From the NCBI RefSeq assembly GCF_014696715.1, contig NZ_JACJQO010000005.1, positions 930,001-994,000 of the forward strand: a stretch of DNA of 64,000 bases, read 5' to 3'. The translations under genes and the position numbers were made by a program. The notes under the pieces were generated by a model that ran no database searches, was not told where the DNA came from, and worked only from the letters and a program-made list of their open reading frames with translations. This DNA comes from Pseudanabaena sp. FACHB-2040. Lineage in GTDB: Bacteria > Cyanobacteriota > Cyanobacteriia > Phormidesmidales > Phormidesmidaceae. Below are positions 17,955 to 26,089 of the stretch, one piece after another; within the stretch, counting starts at the first letter, position 1; each line of letters starts with the position of its first letter.

Positions 17955-19634
17955 TTGGTTAGCACGCTGACCCCCTCAATTCTGCCCCCTGCCGAAAGCC
18001 TATCGCTGGCTGAGCAGGTGGCGCAGATGGTAGTTGTTCGCACTACCGGCCATCTGTTTGACCACGAAATTCGCTACCCGGCTTGGGAAGCCACTCAGGC
18101 GCAGCTGCACCGCTACCTGCAGTTGGGGGTAGGCGGCGTAATTTTGCTGGGGGGCAGTGCGGCAGAGGTGGGAGTGCGATCGCAAACTCTGCAGTCGCTA
18201 TCGGCCATTCCGCTGCTGATGGCGGCTGATATTGAAGAGGGGGTGGGCCAGCGCTTCAGTGGGGCCACCTGGTTTCCGCCGCCCATGGCGCTAGAGGCCA
18301 TCGCCCAGCAAGACTTACCTCGGGCGCTAGAGCTGGCCGAGCAGTTCGGTGCCGTGACAGCCCAGGAAGCGCTGGCGATTGGGCTGAACTGGGTGCTGGC
18401 TCCGGTAGTAGATGTCAACAACAACCCGGCCAACCCGGTGATCAACGTGCGCGCCTTCGGTCGGTCATCGCAGCTGGTTTGTGATCTTACCCGCGCCTTT
18501 ATTCGCGGGGCCAAGCGCCAGCCGGTGCTGACGGCCGCCAAGCATTTTCCAGGACATGGCGATACTGCCGTTGATTCTCACCTGGCGCTGCCGCTGATTC
18601 CCCATGATCGGCAGCGGTTGGAGCAGGTTGAGCTTGAGCCTTTTCGAGCTGCGATCGCAGCCGGGGTTGATACCGTCATGACGGCCCACCTGCAGGTACC
18701 CGCGCTCGATGCCCAATACCCAACCACGCTCTCTCGGGCCACACTGACCGATACCCTACGGCAAGATCTTGGCTTTGACGGGCTGATTGTCACCGATGCG
18801 CTGATCATGGGAGCCATCACCCGGACCTACGGCCCCTACGAAGCCGCTGTGCTGGCCGTCGAAGCCGGAGCCGACATTCTGCTAATGCCGGTTGACCCTG
18901 AGGGCGCAATCAATGCTGTCTGCGAAGCCGTGGCCGTTGGTCGCATTTCTGAGGAGCGAATTTTGGCCTCAGTAGAGCGCCTATGGCGAGCTAAGCAAAA
19001 GGCCACCTCACCGCTGGGTCTGCCGCCAGCATCTGGCCATGCTTGGGAGCATTTGCCGCCGCCACCGATCCAGCTGGATCTGCTGGCCCAGCCGTCTTCC
19101 CGTCAAGCAGCGGTTGCCATCCTGCGCGAATCTGCCACAGTGCAGGGCCGCCTCGATTTGACTGGGTTAAACAGCTCAGATGAGCCTGGGCAAGACAACA
19201 TTGTGGTTGTGGAAGATGGCGTGAACTGCCCTTTCTTAGGACGGACGGCCAGTGCGATCGCATTGCCCCAGCAGTACGGCTATCGGCTCAAGCTGATTGA
19301 TAGCCAAGGCTGCTGCCAGTTTCCCGATCCAGCCTCTCTGCGACCCAGCCTGCTGCAACTCTTCATTCGCGGCAACCCCTTTCGAGGCTCTGCTAGTCTC
19401 ACTGAGATTGCCGATGCCTGGTTCCGTGCCCTGCTAGAGGCTGAGTGTCTACAGGGGGTGGTCATCTACGGCAGCCCCTATGCCTTTGAGCAGTTCCGGG
19501 CTGACCTGCCGGAGGGCATTCCCTATGCCTTCACCTACGGGCAAATGCCGGAAGCTCAAACCCAGATTTTGTCAGCACTGTTTGGCCTGCCAGATCAAGA
19601 TCTTGCAGCTAGAGATCAAGACTTCACAGATTAA
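17955..19634 (+). CDS. Glycoside hydrolase family 3 (beta-N-acetylhexosaminidase NagZ-like)
   Basis: Family 3 glycosidase of 559 residues. The NagZ-type loop KHFPGHGDTAVDSHLALP (about 195-212), which carries the His-Asp acid/base pair, and the nucleophile block GFDGLIVTDALIMGA (about 272) are both present. Function is probably cleavage of N-acetylglucosamine from muropeptides or other beta-glycosides during wall recycling. An additional C-terminal domain (about 370-559) is longer than in minimal NagZ. The start is TTG 17955, two bases after rbfA and next to GAGGAAGAG in the rbfA 3' end. Confidence 0.83.
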   Translation: MVSTLTPSILPPAESLSLAEQVAQMVVVRTTGHLFDHEIRYPAWEATQAQLHRYLQLGVGGVILLGGSAAEVGVRSQTLQSLSAIPLLMAADIEEGVGQRFSGATWFPPPMALEAIAQQDLPRALELAEQFGAVTAQEALAIGLNWVLAPVVDVNNNPANPVINVRAFGRSSQLVCDLTRAFIRGAKRQPVLTAAKHFPGHGDTAVDSHLALPLIPHDRQRLEQVELEPFRAAIAAGVDTVMTAHLQVPALDAQYPTTLSRATLTDTLRQDLGFDGLIVTDALIMGAITRTYGPYEAAVLAVEAGADILLMPVDPEGAINAVCEAVAVGRISEERILASVERLWRAKQKATSPLGLPPASGHAWEHLPPPPIQLDLLAQPSSRQAAVAILRESATVQGRLDLTGLNSSDEPGQDNIVVVEDGVNCPFLGRTASAIALPQQYGYRLKLIDSQGCCQFPDPASLRPSLLQLFIRGNPFRGSASLTEIADAWFRALLEAECLQGVVIYGSPYAFEQFRADLPEGIPYAFTYGQMPEAQTQILSALFGLPDQDLAARDQDFTD

Positions 19635-19685
19635 GCACCGGGCGCTCTCTGCCAAATCAACAGGCCCAAAGCTATGGAAGACCTC

Positions 19686-19703
19686 GTCATTGCGAGCAAA
19701 GCG
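19686..19703 (+). repeat. Dispersed repeat unit, copy A
   Basis: The 18-mer GTCATTGCGAGCAAAGCG is found here between convergent genes and again in inverse orientation at 52231-52248. It resembles the GTCATTGCGAG...GCAATCTC palindromic intergenic repeats seen in many bacteria; the GCAATCTC half follows at 19706-19713. Confidence 0.7.
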
Positions 19704-19733
19704 CGGCAATCTCTAGAGAGAGCACGCCTATAA

Positions 19734-19748
19734 AAACTGCCGCAGTTT
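19734..19748. terminator. Small palindrome between convergent genes
   Basis: AAACTGC-C-GCAGTTT is a perfect palindrome between the GH3 gene and glsA, which converge. It could act as a weak bidirectional terminator. No long T-run follows on either strand, so confidence is low. Confidence 0.3.
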
Positions 19749-19773
19749 GCCCTCCACGAGAAGCAAGCACGCA

Positions 19774-20757
19774 CTAAGATGCCGTCAATTCTGAGCTGTC
19801 TCGAATTGCTGCCTCAAACCGGCAGCGGCCCATCGACAGATCCATCAGATGCAGGCCAAACTCTTGAGATAACTCCTCAAACACGCGCAGGCCGCGGACA
19901 CTGTTGCCGTGCCCATCTAGCAGTGGTGAAAAGACCGCAATGCCAACCTGATTGGGCACCACGGCTAAAATTCCTCCAGAAACACCGCTCTTTGCCGGAA
20001 TGCCCACCCGATAAGCCCATTCTCCAGCAAAGTTGTACATGCCGCAGGTGTACATAATGCTGAGGACATCTCGCACATACTCAGGATGGAGGGCCTGCTC
20101 TCCGGTCAGCGGGTTTTCGCCCTGATTGGCTAGGGTAGCCGCCATCACCGCCAGGTCGCGGCAAGTCACAAGAATGGCACACTGCTGGAAATACAGGTCC
20201 AGGGCTTCGTCTACTTTCTGGTCAATCATGCCGAAGTTGAGCATGAGGTGGGCCATTGCCCGATTGCGGTGCCCGGTCGAACGCTCAGACACAAACACCG
20301 GCACATCAATAAAAACTTCGTGCCCCACATACCGCTGAAACAGAGTCAGCAGGCGGTTGAGCCGCTCGGTGGGGCCATCACCCTTGATCAGGCTAGTAGT
20401 TGCGATCGCACCCGCATTCACCATCGGATTATCGGGGCGTTTTGAGTCCTCATCCAGCCGAATTAAGGAGTTAAACGGGTCTCCGGTTGGCTCCACACCT
20501 ACCTTTTGCAGCAAGCGCTCCCGCCCGTGCTCTTCTAGCGCCAGTCCATAGACAAAAACCTTTGAGATAGATTGAATCGTGAACTTCTGGTCTACATCGC
20601 CTGCCTGAAAGACCCGTCCATCGCGGGTAACGGCGCAAATGGCAAACGAGTCTGAGTTGGCCTTGGCCAGTTCAGGAATGTAAGAGGCAACTTTGCCCTC
20701 ATTCACATCCCGGTATTTCCAGTACAGCTTTTCTAGAAAGGCCTGAAAATCAACCAT
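19774..20757 (-). CDS. glsA: Glutaminase A
   Basis: Serine-dependent glutaminase that hydrolyses L-glutamine to glutamate and ammonia, 327 residues. The penicillin-binding-protein-like SxxK motif is in [10 protein letters not shown] (Ser63, Lys66). Conserved blocks [35 protein letters not shown] and the glycine-rich [14 protein letters not shown] are all present. It is divergent from nrtA across a 784-bp region with NtcA-type sites, so nitrogen status could affect its expression, although the complete NtcA promoter there points the other way. Confidence 0.93.
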   Translation of the reverse strand: MVDFQAFLEKLYWKYRDVNEGKVASYIPELAKANSDSFAICAVTRDGRVFQAGDVDQKFTIQSISKVFVYGLALEEHGRERLLQKVGVEPTGDPFNSLIRLDEDSKRPDNPMVNAGAIATTSLIKGDGPTERLNRLLTLFQRYVGHEVFIDVPVFVSERSTGHRNRAMAHLMLNFGMIDQKVDEALDLYFQQCAILVTCRDLAVMAATLANQGENPLTGEQALHPEYVRDVLSIMYTCGMYNFAGEWAYRVGIPAKSGVSGGILAVVPNQVGIAVFSPLLDGHGNSVRGLRVFEELSQEFGLHLMDLSMGRCRFEAAIRDSSELTAS

Positions 20758-20981
20758 CAGAGCACCTTTGCCAGCGCAGAAAATAGCCCAATCTCTCTCA
20801 ACTTTACCGGAATGTAAGGCATCCTACGCATCGCCAAAGCCCCGACTCTACGGCAGGACTTGCTGGGCGAGATTTAGTGGATGCGATCGCAATTTGAGTG
20901 TGGCATTTTGCCATTTATCCCAACAAAAATGCAGTTAGTGCATAGTCAGAATCCCCTTTTCGCATCGCCTCTTAAGATAAT

Positions 20982-21023
20982 GTGACTAGATTTACAAAAC
21001 CTCACCTTTTCTATTCATAAATT
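20982..21023 (+). promoter_or_regulatory. NtcA-activated promoter (box plus -10)
   Basis: GTG-ACTAGATT-TAC at 20982-20995, flanked as tGTG...TACa, fits the NtcA consensus GTA-N8-TAC with one common variant base. A -10 element TAAATT (TAN3T) begins at 21018, exactly 22 bp after the box. That is the spacing of class II NtcA-activated cyanobacterial promoters. Transcription would start near 21030, about 510 nt before nrtA. Confidence 0.72.
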
Positions 21024-21130
21024 GATATGCATCGCAACCAGCACTTTAGTTAAGACAGCAATTTGCAAGCATAGATACTTTCGGAGTTTTTAAAGTCCAG
21101 GTTTTTGTTTTGAGGTTGACTGCCTCTTTA

Positions 21131-21156
21131 GCCTTATCGCTAAGGCAGGGAGTTTT
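21131..21156 (+). terminator. Hairpin with T-run inside the nrt leader
   Basis: GCCTTA-TCGC-TAAGGC (21131-21146) is followed by AGGGAG and TTTT at 21153-21156. An alternative, overlapping pairing uses TGCCT (21121-21125) and AGGCA (21143-21147). It sits about 110-125 nt downstream of the predicted NtcA start site. It could be an attenuator or the terminator of a short RNA. Confidence 0.4.
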
Positions 21157-21236
21157 AAGCAAGGTATTACTAGCTCAATGCTCCAGGCAAAAAATACCTC
21201 AAGACCGCTCCGTAATTTGAAGAAGCGATCTATTTT

Positions 21237-21250
21237 GTAAATTTAAATAC
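21237..21250. promoter_or_regulatory. Exact NtcA box GTA-N8-TAC
   Basis: GTA-AATTTAAA-TAC matches the NtcA consensus without mismatch and is flanked by T and A as preferred. No TAN3T element appears at the canonical 20-24 bp downstream, so it may be a distal NtcA site or a promoter with a degenerate -10. It lies about 290 bp upstream of nrtA. Confidence 0.6.
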
Positions 21251-21541
21251 AGAAAAGGTCAAATCTTCTGAGGCTTCTAGAAGAGCTTCGAGTTTTTCCT
21301 GTGAGCAATGGCTGATATTTCCCCGTCAACCTGCATTGTTTAATTGATAACAACCAACGTAAGAATTTACAGATTTAATATCAGTAAATTCTGTTATCAG
21401 CCAGACAGCAAATTATTTAAGCCAGCCCTTAACCCCCGTTGCCCTGTTCTATCTTCGTTGCTTTTGGCTCACCCCAAAATGCACCCCGGATGCATTCCTA
21501 GTTCAATCCACGCAGTTTCATTCAAAGGACTCTACTGAACT

Positions 21542-22876
21542 ATGTCTAACCTGTCTCGCCGCAAATTCATCGTTACTGCTGGGGCAACCACCGCTGCAAC
21601 CCTGTTCCTGCATGCCTGTAGCTCTAACAATCAGGGCGGATCTGGCCAGGCAGACACCAGTGCCTCAACGGCTGCACCGGGTCCAGTAGCGGCAGCTGAT
21701 ACGCCAGAAGTCACCGGGGCTAAGCTCGGATTCATTGCCCTGACCGATGCCGCTCCTCTGATTATTGCTAGGGAGAAGGGACTGTTTGCCAAATATGGCA
21801 TGCCCGAAACCACGGTTGAGAAGCAGGCTTCTTGGGGCGCTACCCGCGACAACCTGGTGCTAGGCTCGGGCGGCGGCGGCATTGATGGGGCGCACATTCT
21901 CACGCCCATGCCTTACCTGATCAGCAGCGGCAAGGTGACCGACGGCAAGCCCGTACCGATGTACATTCTGGCCCGCCTCAACGTTAACGGCCAAGGCATT
22001 CAAATTGCCAATACCTATAAAGACGTCAACGTTTCCCTCGACAGTACACCGCTCAAGGCAGCCTTTGCCCAGCAGAAGTCAAGCGGCCGGGACATCAAGG
22101 TAGCAATGACCTTCCCCGGCGGCACCCACGATATGTGGCTTCGCTACTGGCTGGCAGCAGGCGGCATTAACCCCGATACCGACGTTTCAACAATTACTGT
22201 ACCCCCGCCTCAGATGGTTGCCAACGTTAAGGTTGGGGCGATGGAAGCGTTCTGTGTGGGCGAACCCTGGCCGCTGCAAACCGTTAACCAGAACGTAGGC
22301 TACAACGCCCTGACCACTGGCGAACTCTGGCGCGATCACCCTGAGAAGGCGTTTGCCATGCGGGCCGACTGGGTAGATCAAAACCCCAATGCCGCCAAAG
22401 CACTCACAATGGCGGTGCAGGAGGCCCAAATCTGGTGCGACCAGATGGAAAACAAGGAAGAAATGTGCGACATCTTAGCTAAGCGGGAGTGGTTCAAGGT
22501 GCCCGTCGCCGACATTTTGGACCGTTCTAAGGGTATTTTCGACTTCGGCAATGGCCGTACCCTAGAAGACACCACCCTGATGCAGACCTACTGGGATCGG
22601 GCTGCCTCCTATCCCTTCAAGAGCCATGACCTGTGGTTCCTCACTGAGAATATTCGGTGGGGGTATCTCAGCCCCGATGAAGACATTACAGCCCTGGTAG
22701 ACCAGGTGAACCGAGAAGATATTTGGCGCGAAGCTGCCAAGGCGCTTGGTCAAGAGGCCGCCATTCCGGCCAGCACCTCGCGAGGCGTTGAGACGTTCTT
22801 TGACGGGGTCAGCTTTGATCCAGAAGATCCGATGGGCTATCTCAAGAGCCTTGAGATTAAAAAGGTTCAGGTCTAG
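21542..22876 (+). CDS. nrtA: Nitrate/nitrite-binding protein of ABC transporter
   Basis: Solute-binding lipoprotein of the high-affinity nitrate/nitrite importer, 444 residues. The N-terminus MSNLSRRKFIVTAGATTAA has a Tat-like RR and a lipobox LHAC, so it is anchored on the periplasmic face. Blocks GGIDGAHILTPMPYL, TFPGGTHDMW and FCVGEPWPLQTVNQ are NrtA-like. In HPEKAFAMRADWVD the residue after HPE is Lys, the nitrate-contacting position; from memory, the bicarbonate paralogue CmpA has Glu there. Together with the upstream NtcA boxes this favours nitrate over bicarbonate. First gene of nrtABCD. Confidence 0.93.
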   Translation: MSNLSRRKFIVTAGATTAATLFLHACSSNNQGGSGQADTSASTAAPGPVAAADTPEVTGAKLGFIALTDAAPLIIAREKGLFAKYGMPETTVEKQASWGATRDNLVLGSGGGGIDGAHILTPMPYLISSGKVTDGKPVPMYILARLNVNGQGIQIANTYKDVNVSLDSTPLKAAFAQQKSSGRDIKVAMTFPGGTHDMWLRYWLAAGGINPDTDVSTITVPPPQMVANVKVGAMEAFCVGEPWPLQTVNQNVGYNALTTGELWRDHPEKAFAMRADWVDQNPNAAKALTMAVQEAQIWCDQMENKEEMCDILAKREWFKVPVADILDRSKGIFDFGNGRTLEDTTLMQTYWDRAASYPFKSHDLWFLTENIRWGYLSPDEDITALVDQVNREDIWREAAKALGQEAAIPASTSRGVETFFDGVSFDPEDPMGYLKSLEIKKVQV

Positions 22877-22891
22877 AGAAATTAGCTGTTT

Positions 22892-22925
22892 CGTCGGAGC
22901 CTGACTGTCTAAAAAGACACCGACG
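22892..22925 (+). other. Intercistronic stem-loop nrtA-nrtB
   Basis: An outer stem CGTCGG / CCGACG (22892-22897, 22920-22925) encloses an inner stem GTCT-AAAA-AGAC (22907-22918). It lies just after the nrtA stop in a 179-bp gap. Such structures often protect the abundant binding-protein mRNA or reduce read-through to the permease genes; that role is inferred here. Confidence 0.5.
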
Positions 22926-23055
22926 CACCGAAGGTTACCTGGTCTGAGCAGGTTTAGCCTGAAGCCCATCTCGATATCTCAATAAGCTCTGGCTCAACCT
23001 GCTCTTTCTCTGACTCCGATTAACGCTTGTTGTCTTCACCTACTTCGATACTGAT

Positions 23056-23892
23056 ATGGCTTCTTCTTCTTACCGTCGCCCGCGCACCCGTTCTGCCCCA
23101 CCGCTTGTTTTGAAACTGCTTCAGGGATCGAAACGCTGGCTGACCTCTGCGATCGCACTGTTTCTCTTTCTCGCCATTTGGGAGCTGCTCACCCTCAGCC
23201 CCGACGCCAACCTGCCCGGTCCCATCCGCGTTCTGCAGGAAACCTGGCCGCTGATTATCGACCCTTTCTTTGACAACGGCGGCACCGACAAAGGACTCTT
23301 CTGGCAGATCTTGGCGAGCCTCAAGCGAGTCGCTATTGGCTTCTCCCTATCTGCTGTGGTTGGCATTGCCACCGGCATGATCATTGGCAGCAGCCGCCTG
23401 ATCTACGACGCCCTCGACCCGATCTTCCAGGTGCTGCGGACAGTGCCGCCGCTGGCCTGGCTACCGATTTCTCTAGCGGCGTTTCAAGATAGTGAGCCTT
23501 CCGCTATCTTCGTTATCTTCATCACCGCCATTTGGCCCATCATCATCAACACCGCTGTCGGCGTTCACCAAATCCCCCAGGATTATAAAAACGTTGCCCA
23601 GGTGCTGCAGCTTTCTCGCACCAAGTACTTTACAGACGTACTTTTTCCGGCCACAGTCCCCTATGTCTTTACCGGCCTACGGATCGGCGTCGGTCTCTCC
23701 TGGCTAGCCATCGTTGCCGCTGAAATGCTGATTGGCGGCGTCGGTATCGGCTTCTTCATCTGGGATGCCTGGAACAGCTCTCTCATCAGCGAAATCATTT
23801 TGGCCCTGGTCTACGTCGGCCTAGTAGGACTTCTGTTAGACAAGCTCATGACCCTCGTTGGGAACCGAGTTGTTAAGGGCTCTCAGCAGTAG
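23056..23892 (+). CDS. nrtB: Nitrate ABC transporter permease
   Basis: Inner-membrane permease of 278 residues with about six helices. The BPD_transp_1 features are present: LFLAIWELLTLSP at the first helix, the loop ISLAAFQDSEPSAIF, and the EAA-like coupling segment TDVLFPATVPYVFTGLRIGVG. It forms the pore for nitrate with the NrtC and NrtD ATPases. It is separated from nrtA by 179 bp containing a stem-loop and from nrtC by 110 bp of purine/pyrimidine-skewed sequence. Confidence 0.93.
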   Translation: MASSSYRRPRTRSAPPLVLKLLQGSKRWLTSAIALFLFLAIWELLTLSPDANLPGPIRVLQETWPLIIDPFFDNGGTDKGLFWQILASLKRVAIGFSLSAVVGIATGMIIGSSRLIYDALDPIFQVLRTVPPLAWLPISLAAFQDSEPSAIFVIFITAIWPIIINTAVGVHQIPQDYKNVAQVLQLSRTKYFTDVLFPATVPYVFTGLRIGVGLSWLAIVAAEMLIGGVGIGFFIWDAWNSSLISEIILALVYVGLVGLLLDKLMTLVGNRVVKGSQQ

Positions 23893-24002
23893 AAGGCAGA
23901 AGAGACGCGGGTAGCGGGAGACACCTTCAAGTTCTCCTCCTTCTCGATTTTCCCCGCGTTCCCAGGTCTCCCCCGCTCCTCACCCTCATTCCTCAAAAAG
24001 CC

Positions 24003-26018
24003 ATGTCAGTTTTCGTCGAAGTCGATCACGTCGATAAAGTCTTTAACCTGCCGGATGGCGGTCAGTATATTGCGCTGAAGAACATTGAGCTAAAGGTGCG
24101 CCAGGGTGAGTTTGTCTCCCTCATCGGCCACTCCGGCTGCGGTAAGTCTACGCTGCTTAATATCATTGCAGGGCTAGACAAGCCCAGTACAGGCGGCGTC
24201 ATTTTAGAGGGGCGGGAAGTGCGTCGCCCTGGCCCTGACCGCATGGTGGTGTTTCAAAACTACTCTCTGCTGCCCTGGAAAACGGTGCGTCAGAACGTGG
24301 CCCTAGGCGTCGAGTCGGCGCTAGGAAATCTGCCCAAGGGTGAGCAGCGCAGCATCATTGAGCACCACATCAATATGGTGGGGCTGAAACGCGCGGCAGA
24401 CAAATACCCCCATGAACTGTCGGGGGGGATGAAGCAGCGGGTTGCGATCGCACGTGCCCTCGCTATCCGGCCCAAGCTACTGCTGCTAGATGAACCCTTT
24501 GGCGCACTCGATGCGCTGACGCGGGGCAACCTGCAGGAACAGCTAATGCAGATTTGCCAAGAAAGCCAGGTCACAGCCATCATGGTGACCCACGATGTGG
24601 ATGAGGCGCTGCTGCTCTCCGATCGGGTAGTGATGCTGACCAACGGCCCCGAAGCCCGCATCGGTCAAATCCTCGAAGTACCGATTCCCCGACCTCGCCA
24701 CCGCATGGAGGTGGTCAACCATCCTCGCTACTACGCCCTGCGCAACGAGATTATTTACTTCCTCAACCAGCAGAAGCGATCTAAGCAGCGGCAGGCCAAG
24801 CCCACGGTTGCAGTTGCCCGCCACGGTCTAGAAAAAGTTAATCTTGATATTGGCTTTATTCCCCTGACCGATTGCGCGCCCCTGGTTGTGGCTCAGGAAA
24901 AAGGCTTTTTCAAGAAATACGGCCTGGAAGAAGTCACCCTGTCGCGCGAGCCGAGCTGGCAGGCAATTGCCGATGGCGTAGCTGCTGGCCGCCTAGATGG
25001 AGCCCAGATGGTGGCTGGTATGCCCCTGGGCATGACCCTGGGCATGGGCGGCAAAGCCCCGCTGCCGATTATCACCGCCCTAGTACTAAGCCGCAACGGC
25101 AACGCCATTACCTTCTCTCGCCGCCTCTATGACCAGGGCGTGCGCTCTTTGGCTGACTTTAAGGCCATCTTGAGCCAGACCCCAGACAAGGTCCATACGC
25201 TGGGCATGGTTCACCCCGCCTCGATGCACAACCTGATGCTGCGCTACTGGCTGGCCTCCGGCGGCATCGATCCCGATAGTGATGTGAGCCTGACCGTGAT
25301 TCCCCCGGCCCAGATGTTCTCGACCCTCAAGGCAGGCACAATTGACGGCTACTGCGTCGGCGAACCCTGGAACTCGCGGGCTGTCAGCGAAGGGCAGGGC
25401 GTGGTCATGGCTACCGACCTAGATCTGTGGGCCGGGCACCCCGAGAAAGTCTTGGGCGTGCGGGAAGACTGGGTCAACCAGCACCCCGAAACCCACCTGG
25501 CTCTGGTCAAGGCCCTGATGGAAGCCTGTGAATACTGCGACGACCGCCGCAACCGGGAGAGCGTGCTGGAGCTAATCTGCCGCCCCGAATATGTCGGCTC
25601 AGACCCAGCCTACACGCGCCCCGGCTTTATCGACCCCTACCGCTGGAGCCTCGACGAGCCGCCCGCTAGCATGCTGCGGTTTAACCAGTTCTACGTCGAC
25701 AGATCTACTTGCCCAGGCCGTAGTGAAGGGCTGTGGATTCTCACTCAGCTAGCTCGCTGGGGCATCACCCCCTTCCCCAAAAACTGGATTGAAATTCTGG
25801 AGCGGGTGCGGCGCGTGGATCTCTTTGGTGAAGCAGCGCGGCAGCTGGGCTGGCCCGATCTAGAGGCCGACCGTGAGCCCTTTGCCCTGTTTGATGGGGT
25901 GGTCTTTAACCCCGACGATCCGTTGGGCTACCTGGAGCGCCTAACCCTGGGCCGTCGCCCGGTTCAGGTTGAGGAAATTTTGCTTCAGCCCCCAGCGGAA
26001 ACGCTGTCTTCCCGCTAA
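24003..26018 (+). CDS. nrtC: Nitrate ABC transporter ATPase fused to NrtA-like sensor domain
   Basis: Two-domain protein, 671 residues. Residues 1-260 are an ABC ATPase: Walker A GHSGCGKST, signature LSGGMKQRVAIARAL, Walker B LLLLDEPFGALD, H-loop VTHDVDEALLL. From about 285 onward it resembles NrtA (NLDIGFIPLTDCAPLVVAQEKG; CVGEPWNSRAVSEG; HPEKVLGVREDWV). In Synechococcus the C-domain of NrtC is needed for ammonium-promoted inhibition of uptake, so the same role is likely. The full-length fusion is retained without frameshift. Confidence 0.94.
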   Translation: MSVFVEVDHVDKVFNLPDGGQYIALKNIELKVRQGEFVSLIGHSGCGKSTLLNIIAGLDKPSTGGVILEGREVRRPGPDRMVVFQNYSLLPWKTVRQNVALGVESALGNLPKGEQRSIIEHHINMVGLKRAADKYPHELSGGMKQRVAIARALAIRPKLLLLDEPFGALDALTRGNLQEQLMQICQESQVTAIMVTHDVDEALLLSDRVVMLTNGPEARIGQILEVPIPRPRHRMEVVNHPRYYALRNEIIYFLNQQKRSKQRQAKPTVAVARHGLEKVNLDIGFIPLTDCAPLVVAQEKGFFKKYGLEEVTLSREPSWQAIADGVAAGRLDGAQMVAGMPLGMTLGMGGKAPLPIITALVLSRNGNAITFSRRLYDQGVRSLADFKAILSQTPDKVHTLGMVHPASMHNLMLRYWLASGGIDPDSDVSLTVIPPAQMFSTLKAGTIDGYCVGEPWNSRAVSEGQGVVMATDLDLWAGHPEKVLGVREDWVNQHPETHLALVKALMEACEYCDDRRNRESVLELICRPEYVGSDPAYTRPGFIDPYRWSLDEPPASMLRFNQFYVDRSTCPGRSEGLWILTQLARWGITPFPKNWIEILERVRRVDLFGEAARQLGWPDLEADREPFALFDGVVFNPDDPLGYLERLTLGRRPVQVEEILLQPPAETLSSR

Positions 26019-26025
26019 GCCCCGT

Positions 26026-26045
26026 TGGGTGGGCAAGCTCACCCA
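26026..26045 (+). other. Intercistronic hairpin nrtC-nrtD
   Basis: TGGGTG-N8-CACCCA forms a 6-bp stem eight bases after the nrtC stop. There is no T-run, so read-through into nrtD is expected. It is probably an mRNA-stability element. Confidence 0.4.
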
Positions 26046-26089
26046 CAATCTGCTCAAATTGCCACTTTAGAGAGCTCGTTGCGATCGCT

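Larger units (their letters stand above)
20758..21541 (+). promoter_or_regulatory. Long control region upstream of nrtA
   Basis: This 784-bp gene-free interval separates glsA from nrtA. It contains a complete NtcA-activated promoter (20982-21023), a hairpin with a following T-run (21131-21156), an exact NtcA box (21237-21250) and a near-box with 6-bp spacing, GTA-N6-TAC, at 21359-21370. A HIP1 site lies at 20883. Its AT content rises towards nrtA. I find no convincing protein-coding ORF here; the 64-codon ORF at 21344-21538 has no family features. Confidence 0.7.

Noticed and set aside
21250-21300. A -10 element for the second NtcA box
   Set aside because: No TAN3T lies 20-24 bp downstream; TAGAAG is the nearest and does not fit.
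21344-21538. 64-codon ORF upstream of nrtA
   Set aside because: It lies in the AT-rich leader, lacks a ribosome site, and has no recognisable features.
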